34,523 nt of DNA, taken from NCBI GenBank assembly GCA_900466005.1, contig UEGQ01000016.1, positions 1-34,523 of the forward strand, written 5' to 3'. The translations under genes were made by a program, and so were the position numbers. Each line of letters begins with the position of its first letter. Position 1 is the first letter of the stretch. Positions 15,444 to 22,478 of this stretch are shown here, one piece after another. This DNA is from Hyphomicrobiales bacterium. Its GTDB lineage: Bacteria; Pseudomonadota; Alphaproteobacteria; Rhizobiales; Rhizobiaceae. Under the pieces are notes generated by a model. It saw only the letters and a program-made list of their open reading frames with translations, was not told where the DNA came from and did no database searches.

Positions 15444-16692
15444 CCCTTTCGTTTGGTTGTCTCGCAACGGCGACGTGCGACTCGCCGTGTAATTGAGCAT
15501 GACCCCTCGCCTTCATAAGTGCTGACAGCATCGGGCCGAGCGAAAAGACGCCACGACGCGCTTTCGCTGTCAGGTCTCTCAGATAGCCGCCGGCGGTATT
15601 GATATGCCCGGCGCGTTCGAGGATGCAGGCCATGACGGTTGCCGCGTTCTCGTGCCCCATAGCCTCGCAGGCTTCCTGATAGGCCGAGGGACTGACGCCG
15701 AGCATGGATCGTACAACGATCGCTGCTGAGATCAGATCCCGCCAGTTGCCGATCGTGCCTCCCGGACCGTACATCGTGATATCGGGACAGGCCCTGAGCA
15801 CCAGACTGAGAGGAAAGATGGTCTGGCGAGCTCGAAGCTCGGTCAAGTGACTTGGGGACTTTTCTCCAGGCAGCGCTTCCAGAGCCCGTTCAGATTCATT
15901 GATGGAATCGGATTCTGGATTCTCTATGTGGTGCTCATTCTGGTGGTCATTGGTGCTCGAATTTTCGGAATTCAGATGGATTTCCAGCAGTTTGACGAGA
16001 TAGATGCGAAATTCGTCGAGAGCGTGGACCGTGGCCTCGAGTTCCGGAGCGGAGGAAGCACGTCCGATCACGGTGGAGAGCGCCAGAAAACGCTGTTCGA
16101 GTGTTTGCCAATCAGCGGGAGTTCCAGCGGCAATGGCGGCGGACATCAGTTTGGCGATGTCCCTGCGTGCGAGCGAGAACCGCTCCCGAAGGAGACGGAG
16201 GCGCTGGCGATCCGCGACCACGCGCTGGGCCATTTGCGCGAACTCCTCGGCCCTGGCGACGAGCGGCGCGAGGCTGAAGCCATAGGCCTGCTCGATTGCA
16301 CCGCTTCTGTCCTTTCGGGCAAAGCGCTTTCCGTTCGGGCTGTCCTTGCGGATGACGATCCCTGCATCGACAAGGGCGGCGAGATGCCGGCGCAGCGTGG
16401 AACCGGCGATACCGTGGGCCCTGATGCTCAGCTGGGCATTCGAAGGAAAGACGACCAGGCGTCCGCCCTCGCTGAGCTGTTGCTCGGGGTAAAAGGAAAG
16501 CAGCGCATGGAGCACCGCGAGCGCTCTGTCGCCGAGGCCCAGCAAGGCGCGTGCCTCGCTGATATCACGAAAGACATGCCACTTGTCGACTGCGTTGGGG
16601 TTTGAAGATTTTGCTATGTCGAGCTGACCTTTGAGCAAGGCGAGCGTCATCGGCCGCCGCCCGAAAGGCGTCGTCACACTTCCACGTTCCAT
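15406..16692 (-). CDS. repC: plasmid replication initiator RepC
   Basis: This 428-residue repABC-type initiator binds the origin inside its own gene and is needed for replication. It opens M-E-R-G-S-V-T-T-P-F-G-R-R-P-M-T-L, the classic RepC N-terminus. That supports the ATG at 16692 with AGGTG upstream, over a GTG 9 bases earlier that lacks a ribosome site. A winged-helix DNA-binding region covers about residues 60-130. A low-complexity polar linker at about 240-270 coincides with AT-rich DNA. The C-terminal domain follows, ending with S-L-G-P-M-L-S-A-L-M, where many RepC proteins finish; here about 28 further residues run into DUF1275. It is translated from the repABC mRNA and controlled by the antisense RNA upstream. 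Confidence 0.92.
   Translation of the reverse strand: MERGSVTTPFGRRPMTLALLKGQLDIAKSSNPNAVDKWHVFRDISEARALLGLGDRALAVLHALLSFYPEQQLSEGGRLVVFPSNAQLSIRAHGIAGSTLRRHLAALVDAGIVIRKDSPNGKRFARKDRSGAIEQAYGFSLAPLVARAEEFAQMAQRVVADRQRLRLLRERFSLARRDIAKLMSAAIAAGTPADWQTLEQRFLALSTVIGRASSAPELEATVHALDEFRIYLVKLLEIHLNSENSSTNDHQNEHHIENPESDSINESERALEALPGEKSPSHLTELRARQTIFPLSLVLRACPDITMYGPGGTIGNWRDLISAAIVVRSMLGVSPSAYQEACEAMGHENAATVMACILERAGHINTAGGYLRDLTAKARRGVFSLGPMLSALMKARGHAQLHGESHVAVARQPNERVRSSVVGSIGDR
15890..15980. other. probable replication origin (oriV) inside repC
   Basis: The stretch is clearly more AT-rich than the rest of repC and encodes the N/E/H/S-rich linker of the protein. It contains a GAATC-G-GATTC palindrome at 15905-15915 and several ATTC/GAAT words. 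In studied repABC plasmids the origin lies in an AT-rich part of repC. The location here is inferred from base composition. Confidence 0.5.
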
Positions 16693-16751
16693 TTCTTTCA
16701 CCTTTGATCAGGCAAAAGACATCCGCTCACCAAAATCGGTGCCAAAGACTC

Positions 16752-16780
16752 TTGACTATGAATCGTGGAAATGAGAATCT
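16752..16780 (+). promoter_or_regulatory. promoter of the repABC antisense RNA
   Basis: TTGACT (16752-16757) and GAATCT (16775-16780) are separated by exactly 17 bp, pointing rightward against repABC. Transcription should begin near 16787. Strong constitutive promoters at this place are known for repABC incompatibility RNAs. Confidence 0.7.
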
Positions 16781-16786
16781 CAGCTT

Positions 16787-16840
16787 GCTACACCTGAGAA
16801 GGGCTTCCACGACGGCAACGTTTGGGGGCCTTTTTCTTTT
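16787..16840 (+). ncRNA. counter-transcribed incompatibility RNA of repABC (ctRNA)
   Basis: This RNA of about 54 nt lies in the repB-repC gap and is antisense to the repABC mRNA. It is bounded by a clear promoter upstream and an intrinsic terminator: a stem pairing 16801-16808 with 16824-16831, then a run of T with one C (16831-16840). In known repABC plasmids such RNAs pair with the mRNA leader of repC and cause premature termination or block repC translation, setting copy number and incompatibility. Ends are estimated from the promoter and terminator. Confidence 0.75.
16801..16840 (+). terminator. intrinsic terminator of the ctRNA
   Basis: GGCTTCC (16802-16808) pairs with GGGGGCC (16824-16830) using two G-U pairs, and TTTTTCTTTT (16831-16840) follows. 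It ends 5 bases before the repB stop on the other strand. In reverse orientation the same sequence lies in the repB-repC mRNA. Confidence 0.7.
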
Positions 16841-16845
16841 GCGCG

Positions 16846-17832
16846 CTAATCTCCTTCGTTCGTCATTTCGTCCATGAACTCGGCATAGAGCCGGTCCAGG
16901 TTATCGGACAGGTACTTGCCGAAGCGCGAGGCGTTCTTCGCCTTCATCGCGAGCGTGAACGCCTTGCCGGTATTCGATATCTGCGCAGAAACACCCTTGT
17001 CGGACGGCTGCCAGAGCAGCTTCGCGGCGGGCATCTCCATCTTCCTGACGGCCTTGCCTGAGCGATTGAGGGTCGAAAACAGGGCGTTGAACCGTTCATC
17101 ACTTTCAAGCTTCGCGAAGTCTGCGTCCTGCGTCAGGGCTTGCACCTTCTCGCCGTTCGATGCCTTTCCAACCAGAAGCGAGAGTTCGACCCAGCGTTCG
17201 CGTCCAACGGACGGGGCAGGGCCGATACGCTCGACAACATCGGCCGGGATGCGATCGGTGACAGACATCATCTTCGATACCGTCGCCTGATTGGCCGCCA
17301 GCGCCGAGCAGATGACGTTCCGGTCGTAGCCGAGATCGAAGAGGCGGCGCGCAAAGAGCGCACGCTCGATGAACGTCAAATTCGCGCGAGCCGAGTTTTC
17401 CTGACCTTGGGCGATGACATGGGACTTGTCGTCCAGTTGCTTGATGACGGCCCTGACGGGACGGCCGAGCTCGCGGGCTGCGCGCACACGACGGTGGCCG
17501 AAGACCACCTGGTAGTGACCGGAGAGAGTAGGGTGCGGCCGCAGAAGAACCGGCGTATCCTGCCCCCGCTCCGCAATCGCCTGCTTCAGTTCCTCGAACT
17601 GTTCGGACGCATCCTCGAGGCGATCGGAGACGAAGGATCCCTCGATCAGCTTGGGATCGATCTCGACAACGGCTTCCCCTTCCAGGAATTTGTCGGCCTG
17701 TTTTGCCAACTCGTCCAGCGACCGGATCATGTTCTTGGAAGCACCGCGCATGGGGTAGGCGGTGTTGGCAGATTGCGGGCTTGGTGTGCTCTCGGGTGCA
17801 ACCAGTCCAGCCAAAAGATTCTTGCGTGCCAT
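16846..17832 (-). CDS. repB: plasmid partition protein RepB (ParB family)
   Basis: This 328-residue DNA-binding protein should recognise parS and work with RepA to segregate plasmid copies. It begins M-A-R-K-N-L-L-A-G, a common RepB start, with GGAGAC 5-6 nt upstream. The ParB/Srx N-terminal domain spans about residues 55-150, including G-H-R-R-V-R-A-A-R-E-L-G. A helix-turn-helix follows at about 175-200 (V-I-C-S-A-L-A-A-N-Q-A-T-V-S-K). The C-terminal part should dimerise. It is the second gene of repABC, 70 bp after repA, with a parS-like site in that gap. Confidence 0.92.
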   Translation of the reverse strand: MARKNLLAGLVAPESTPSPQSANTAYPMRGASKNMIRSLDELAKQADKFLEGEAVVEIDPKLIEGSFVSDRLEDASEQFEELKQAIAERGQDTPVLLRPHPTLSGHYQVVFGHRRVRAARELGRPVRAVIKQLDDKSHVIAQGQENSARANLTFIERALFARRLFDLGYDRNVICSALAANQATVSKMMSVTDRIPADVVERIGPAPSVGRERWVELSLLVGKASNGEKVQALTQDADFAKLESDERFNALFSTLNRSGKAVRKMEMPAAKLLWQPSDKGVSAQISNTGKAFTLAMKAKNASRFGKYLSDNLDRLYAEFMDEMTNEGD

Positions 17833-17886
17833 CTATTGTCTCCGCTTCTCGCGCATCAGTCTGAAAACAAACGCGAAAACCTCGTT

Positions 17887-17902
17887 TTTGTCAGCTGACA
17901 AC
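17887..17902. promoter_or_regulatory. parS-like partition site between repA and repB
   Basis: TTTGTCAGCTGACAAC contains a perfect 14-bp palindrome (17888-17901). As recalled, repABC partition sites follow GTTNNCNGCNGNNAAC; this sequence agrees except for the first base (T for G). It sits immediately after the repA stop. RepB binding is inferred. Confidence 0.7.
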
Positions 17903-19111
17903 TCAGCGCCCCCACGATTTGTGGATCAGTTCGCAGATTTCACTGTTCACCCCTTCGAGCGATTCCATCGCCCTTTCATAGGTGGAACGGGTCATCTGAT
18001 TCTTGTCGATTTCGTAGAGCGTCTGCTTGGTGATCCCTGCGTCGGACACCGCCGTGGACTTCAGCATATGGTTCTTCAGCACATACTGGTGGAAGAGGGT
18101 CTGCATGAATCCGACCATCTGTGCCTGTGGAACATCCATCGGCTCATAGCGGGTGATCAGGTAGCGGTACCATTCGAGGTTGACCTCGGCGCCGGCGTCG
18201 CGGATCGGCTTCAGGATTCCACCGAGCATCAGCAGAAACTGTCCCATCGACATGACGTCGAGCATCTGCGGATGAATGGTGATCAGAACGCTCGTGGCGG
18301 CCGTGAGTGCCGTGATCGTCAGATAGCCGAGCTGAGGCGGGCAATCGATGACGACGACATCGTAGCGGTCGTCGACTTCCGACAGCGCCCGCGAGATACG
18401 CGTAAAGAAGGTCTTTCCCTCGTTCGACGAACGGTTCGACATCGCAAGCGGCGTATCGTACTCAAACTCCTGCAGTTCGAGATTGGCCGGCACGATATCC
18501 AGACCCGGGAAATTGGTCGGCTGGATGATCTCGGCAATCGAGCGCTTTTCGCCGTCGTAGCGGATCGCCTCGTAAAGTGAGGGCATCTGGTCGAGTTCGG
18601 GCTGGAAGCCATGGAGCGAAGAGAGCGATGCCTGTGGGTCGAGGTCGACCGCGAGCACGCGGTGGCCGGTCAGTGCGAGATACTGCGCTAGGTGTGCGGC
18701 TGTCGTCGTCTTGCCCGAACCGCCCTTGAAGTTGACGACCGCGATCACTTGCAGCCGTTCTCCTGTGCGGCGATGCGGGACGTAGTTCTTGGATTCCGAC
18801 CGTCCGTGTTGATCGAGATAGTAGCGGAGCTCCATCATCTGCTCGGCCGTATAAGAACGGCGCCCTGAAGACGATGTCTGGGGGAGGGGGCCTTTGCCCT
18901 CCAGGTGGAGCTTCTTCAGCGTACTCTGCGAGACGCCGATATAGTTGGCGACCTCTGCGAGCGAAAACGAGCGGAGGTTCTTGCGCGCGTTAGGCGGGAA
19001 ACGCTGCACACTGAGCAGGTGCAGTTTCTTGGAAATCAGGTCGCCCTGTTCGAGGATGAGATCCTCGAAGTGCAGGGAGTCGTCGACAGCCAATGAAGGG
19101 TTGGTGCTCAT
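17903..19111 (-). CDS. repA: plasmid partition ATPase RepA (ParA family)
   Basis: This 402-residue Walker-type ATPase moves plasmid copies with RepB and represses the repABC promoter. An N-terminal helix-turn-helix covers about residues 50-75 (E-V-A-N-Y-I-G-V-S-Q-S-T-L-K-K). A deviant Walker A K-G-G-S-G-K-T-T lies at about 129-136, and V-V-I-D-C-P-P lies near 250. Length and order of parts are normal for RepA. The ATG at 19111 gives M-S-T-N-P. It is the first gene of the operon. A promoter with an overlapping inverted repeat lies just upstream. Confidence 0.93.
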   Translation of the reverse strand: MSTNPSLAVDDSLHFEDLILEQGDLISKKLHLLSVQRFPPNARKNLRSFSLAEVANYIGVSQSTLKKLHLEGKGPLPQTSSSGRRSYTAEQMMELRYYLDQHGRSESKNYVPHRRTGERLQVIAVVNFKGGSGKTTTAAHLAQYLALTGHRVLAVDLDPQASLSSLHGFQPELDQMPSLYEAIRYDGEKRSIAEIIQPTNFPGLDIVPANLELQEFEYDTPLAMSNRSSNEGKTFFTRISRALSEVDDRYDVVVIDCPPQLGYLTITALTAATSVLITIHPQMLDVMSMGQFLLMLGGILKPIRDAGAEVNLEWYRYLITRYEPMDVPQAQMVGFMQTLFHQYVLKNHMLKSTAVSDAGITKQTLYEIDKNQMTRSTYERAMESLEGVNSEICELIHKSWGR

Positions 19112-19127
19112 TATGCGCTTGCTCTCA

Positions 19128-19193
19128 AATAACGGTATTCAGGCAATTCGTGCCTCGTAACCGTTATTATCCGCGATTCTCTGCTAGAGACAA
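19128..19193 (-). promoter_or_regulatory. repABC promoter with nested inverted repeat
   Basis: On the minus strand TTGTCT (plus positions 19188-19193) and GATAAT (19166-19171) form a promoter with a 16-bp spacer. The sequence AATAACGGT at 19128-19136 is repeated as its reverse complement at 19160-19168, touching the -10 box. Inside it lies a second short hairpin, AGGCA-ATTCG-TGCCT (19141-19155). The outer repeat is well placed as an operator for RepA autoregulation. Confidence 0.55.
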
Positions 19194-20122
19194 GGCAGGC
19201 CGCAATATGAACCGGTCGGCGCAATTGCCAACACGGCGGGGCGGCGATGCGAAGACGACGGATTGTGCATGTGTTTCCGCCGCTTATGAGAATAACTCGC
19301 CGGAGACGAGGCTCTATAGTCCGGCCGGTTTCCGACACCAGCCGGGCCCGCTCCTGCTGCAATATGATGGCCCAAGCGGACTGAACCGTTGCGACTCACC
19401 CGACTCATCCGGCGCGACTCGGTCAGCGGCTCACGCTCATTTTGGCGATTTGACCGCATTTTTCCAGCCGCGTTGCCGGCCCTGTTCTGCAAGGATAAGG
19501 GAGGATTCCCCGGCACCGTTCAGCGGCGCCCGTGCTCCAAGCAGGTTCTGGGTGGCGCTGGTTCACCGAGTGAGCAAGCCCATCGGCAATCTCGCTCGGC
19601 CGCCGCGACGATGCTCGTCGGGATGTGAAGGATCGGGTTCCATTCGATGTGCTCAGCGTGAGCCTGCTCCGGGAAAAGCGAGGCCGAGGCTTATCTGCTC
19701 TTGCGGTGGCACGCGAAAAGAAGGATGATTTCATGGCTTGCAGCGGGCTGCGATGAGAGGGACCTAGGTTGGTCTTGGCGCTGACAGGCGAATTCCCCGC
19801 GGAGGACACATTATCGTTCGTTATTCATGAACGACGGGCCGTGCGGTTTCCCCGATATTTCGACAATCAACCGCACAGGCTGCGCCAGGCCGCAACCCAA
19901 ACGGTATCCGCGGGCACACGCGACGTTGTCGCTCAGCAAAGGGGCACGACTTCGATAATCAGCCGGCACCACGCAGCGTCAGCCAACGCCGGTCGGCGGG
20001 GGGCAAGGCGTCATATGTCATGAGCCCGCCGCCTCCAATCATCGACCACCCGGCCAGCACGCGTACGGGGAGGCGTTCACACTCGATCGGCAGGTCTCCT
20101 GGCAGCCGGGTCTTCGGGCCTG
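19194..20122. other. 0.93-kb region without a convincing gene
   Basis: Several overlapping frames exist on both strands, but none has a familiar motif, a plausible ribosome binding site or domain-like composition. A 7-bp inverted repeat with a long loop is present at 19994-20031. The stretch may hold degraded sequence left by rearrangement between the replication module and the pdxK operon. Confidence 0.5.
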
Positions 20123-21016
20123 TTATTCCGGCTTGCGCGCGGTAGTCCGTTTCGACCCGGCGTTCGCTCTGCCGGCACCGAGTGTCAGCAATGCGCGACG
20201 GAACTCCGGTTCGCTCAGCACCACCTCGCCGGCGCCAAGCGTGCTCGCATGGTTCAGCGCGCGGGAGGTTAGGGTCTGGGCCGTTTCGACCGCGTGGGTC
20301 AGGGCGAACCCACGCGCCAGTCCCGCCACGATCAGGCCGGCGAAGAGGTCGCCGGTACCGGGTAATGCGACGGGCAGATGTACCGTCGGGTGACGGCTGA
20401 TGCCGCCGGGGCCGAGGATGACGCTTTCGATATGGCCGTCGGGCGTGTCCTCCAGAGCGCAGCCGGTGGCGATCAGCGTGGCCTCAGTCGTAATCTCCAG
20501 AGCCTGCCTTGAGGTTTCAAGATCCGCGAGTGTCTCGATCTCTCGGCCGGTCAGCCAGGTAAGTTCGAATGGGTTTGGCGTTGCGATGTCGGCCATCGGC
20601 AGCAGTCGCTCGCGCATTACGTCGGCAATGGCCTCGGGTACATAGAGTCCAGGTCCGGCATCGCCCATTACCGGGTCGCAAAGATAGATGAGTTCGGGGT
20701 TCGCCGCCTTCGCATCGGCCACGAAATCCGCCACCATGAGCGCGACGTTCAGCGAGCCGATGTAGCCGGTCAGGATGAATGCCGCCCGCTCCGGCAGGCT
20801 CCGCTCCCGTGCGCCTTGCAACAGGTCGGAAAAGAATTCGGGCGGCAGGGCACGACCGCGGAGCGTCGGATAGTCCGGGGTGTTCGAGAAGACCACGGTG
20901 GGGATTGATGCCACCTCCAGCCCCGCCGCCTGCATCGGAAACAGTGCGGCGGAATTGCCGACATGGCCGAAGACCACCTGGCTTTGGATCGAGATCACGA
21001 AAGGGGGGCGGGTCAT
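20123..21016 (-). CDS. pyridoxal/pyridoxine kinase (PdxY/PdxK family)
   Basis: This 297-residue ribokinase-fold enzyme phosphorylates pyridoxal or pyridoxine in B6 salvage. The N-terminus has S-Q-V-V-F-G-H-V-G-N-S-A-A near residues 10-22 for substrate binding. D-P-V-M-G-D lies near 115, T-P-N-P-F-E-L near 148, and the anionic-hole/catalytic P-G-T-G-D-L-F near 228 with its aspartate. The start at 21016 forms an ATGA overlap with the stop of the MOSC gene; a longer frame would overlap that gene by 171 bp. It is the last gene of a three-gene operon divergent from a MocR regulator. PdxY and PdxK cannot be separated by eye. Confidence 0.85.
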   Translation of the reverse strand: MTRPPFVISIQSQVVFGHVGNSAALFPMQAAGLEVASIPTVVFSNTPDYPTLRGRALPPEFFSDLLQGARERSLPERAAFILTGYIGSLNVALMVADFVADAKAANPELIYLCDPVMGDAGPGLYVPEAIADVMRERLLPMADIATPNPFELTWLTGREIETLADLETSRQALEITTEATLIATGCALEDTPDGHIESVILGPGGISRHPTVHLPVALPGTGDLFAGLIVAGLARGFALTHAVETAQTLTSRALNHASTLGAGEVVLSEPEFRRALLTLGAGRANAGSKRTTARKPE

Positions 21017-21693
21017 GCGGTACCATCCAGTCTGTTGCTCCAGTCCTCGACCCGGCCGCTCTCCAGCCGTCGGACCGCATATTTGCGCCAGCCTTTGGCC
21101 AGCACGTCGAGCGCGGCGATGCCCGCCAGTTCGTGCAGGTTGAGCCGGTCGACATAGAGCGCGTGCCAGAGCCGATGCAGGGTCCATGCGGGGGCGACGC
21201 GTTCGATGAGCTCCAGTCGGTCCCCGGACGTCACGGTCCCCGGTTGCAGGACCCGGTAATACCAGCCGGTGCGGCCGGTCTGTTGCACCCGGCGAGCCAT
21301 GTCCGGCACGTCGAACCGGCGGTTGAGTTTCCAGCAGGGTTGCCGCCCCTGGGATACCTGCAGGATCGCGGAGCCGAGCCGGAATATGTCACCCACGGCG
21401 ACGGTGATCTCGGTCAGGCCGGTCGCCGAAATGTTCTCCCCAAAGCCGCCGGGCGTGAGCAGAGGGGGCAGAGGCCCCAGTTCGTCCTGCCACACGGCAT
21501 AGTGATCGAACGGATAGTGATGCAACGCCTTTTCGACGCCGCCGTGCACGCGGCGGTCCACCTGTTCGTCGCCTTCGAGCCCTTCCCGGCCGAGGGTGAG
21601 CGGCCGGTCCACGGGGATCTTGACGATCCCGCTCGAGGCATCGCTGCGGGGCAGGGAGCTCGCGCGGCCGGTCAGAAGCGTGATCCTCGTCAA
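21013..21693 (-). CDS. MOSC domain protein (YiiM-like)
   Basis: This 226-residue protein carries a MOSC domain (about residues 25-165), related to molybdenum cofactor sulfurase C-termini and E. coli YiiM. Features are D-R-R-V-H-G-G near 50, G-G-F-G-E-N near 83, and the conserved cysteine of G-R-Q-P-C-W near 120. The start is taken as a TTG at 21693, which forms a TTGA overlap with the stop of the preceding amidotransferase gene; the sequence from there reads L-T-R-I-T-L-L-T-G-R as in related proteins. YiiM-like proteins may reduce N-hydroxylated compounds or handle sulfur; the substrate here is unknown. Confidence 0.75.
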   Translation of the reverse strand: MTRITLLTGRASSLPRSDASSGIVKIPVDRPLTLGREGLEGDEQVDRRVHGGVEKALHHYPFDHYAVWQDELGPLPPLLTPGGFGENISATGLTEITVAVGDIFRLGSAILQVSQGRQPCWKLNRRFDVPDMARRVQQTGRTGWYYRVLQPGTVTSGDRLELIERVAPAWTLHRLWHALYVDRLNLHELAGIAALDVLAKGWRKYAVRRLESGRVEDWSNRLDGTA

Positions 21694-22388
21694 GCCGGCA
21701 GCTCCCGCAACCACGCACTGAGCATGGACTGTCCGGCGACCCGCAGGGCGGGGCCGTGCTCCTCGGCGGCACGCCGCAGGTCTTCCGGGGCGATGCCCGC
21801 CTGTGCAAGTTCTACGGCGTGACCGATCAGCCAGCGTTCGAAGGCGGGCAGTTCCCCCGCTTCGGCATGAAATTGCAGCCCCAGCACGGCCCGCCCCACT
21901 GCGAAGGCTTGCGTGGCGCAGGCCGAGGTCGTCGCGAGGTTTTCGGCCATGGCGGGTGTCTCGAAGGCCTCGCCGTGCCAATGCAGGACCGGCACACCCT
22001 CAAGCGCCGTGAGCGGCCCGCAGCGTCCTGCCTCCGTGAGTGTCAGCGGAGCGAAGCCGATCTCCTTCCTGGACATAGGTGCAACCTCTGCACCGAGCGC
22101 TGCTGCCATAAGCTGCGCTCCAAGGCAGATGCCGAGCGTCGGTCGACGGGCGGCGAGGCGCGGTGCGAGCCACTCGCGCTCTGCCGCTATTGATGGGTAG
22201 GATCGCCCGTCATTCACGCCGATCGGACCGCCCAGAACCACCACCAGATCAAAGCTCAGAGGATCGGGCAACGGGTCGATGCCGGCTTCGATCAGGATAA
22301 GCCGATAGCCTTCTCCTTCCAGAACAGAGGCAAGGCTGCCGAGGTCTTCAAAGGTCAGGTGGCGCTGGATAAGGGCGGATTTCGACAC
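21690..22388 (-). CDS. class I glutamine amidotransferase (GMP synthase-like domain)
   Basis: This 232-residue stand-alone class I (triad) amidotransferase has its nucleophile in G-I-C-L-G-A-Q (Cys about 88) and the His-x-Glu pair in F-H-A-E (about 174-176). The start is a GTG at 22388 because AGAGGA lies about 6 nt upstream; an ATG at 22436 would begin inside a likely operator. It could hydrolyse glutamine or another gamma-glutamyl compound; no synthetase partner is adjacent. It is the first gene of the amidotransferase-MOSC-kinase operon. Confidence 0.75.
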   Translation of the reverse strand: MSKSALIQRHLTFEDLGSLASVLEGEGYRLILIEAGIDPLPDPLSFDLVVVLGGPIGVNDGRSYPSIAAEREWLAPRLAARRPTLGICLGAQLMAAALGAEVAPMSRKEIGFAPLTLTEAGRCGPLTALEGVPVLHWHGEAFETPAMAENLATTSACATQAFAVGRAVLGLQFHAEAGELPAFERWLIGHAVELAQAGIAPEDLRRAAEEHGPALRVAGQSMLSAWLRELPA

Positions 22389-22425
22389 GGGCGTCCTCTT
22401 GCATTTCGGTGTCGGTCTCGCAGAT

Positions 22426-22451
22426 AACTGGCCCATAGAGAAGTTCCAGTT
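22426..22451. promoter_or_regulatory. inverted repeat in the MocR intergenic region
   Basis: AACTGG (22426-22431) and CCAGTT (22446-22451) are 6-bp arms separated by 14 bp, between the divergent MocR gene and the amidotransferase operon. Half-sites with an A-C-T-G-G core about two helical turns apart would suit a dimeric MocR-type regulator. Confidence 0.4.
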
Positions 22452-22478
22452 TGTAGAATATTGATAGGCCGGATTGGT

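Noticed and set aside
19093..19809. Overlapping frames of 128-211 residues on both strands upstream of repA
   Set aside because: Composition is Arg/Ser/Pro-rich, no motif is visible, and starts lack ribosome sites.
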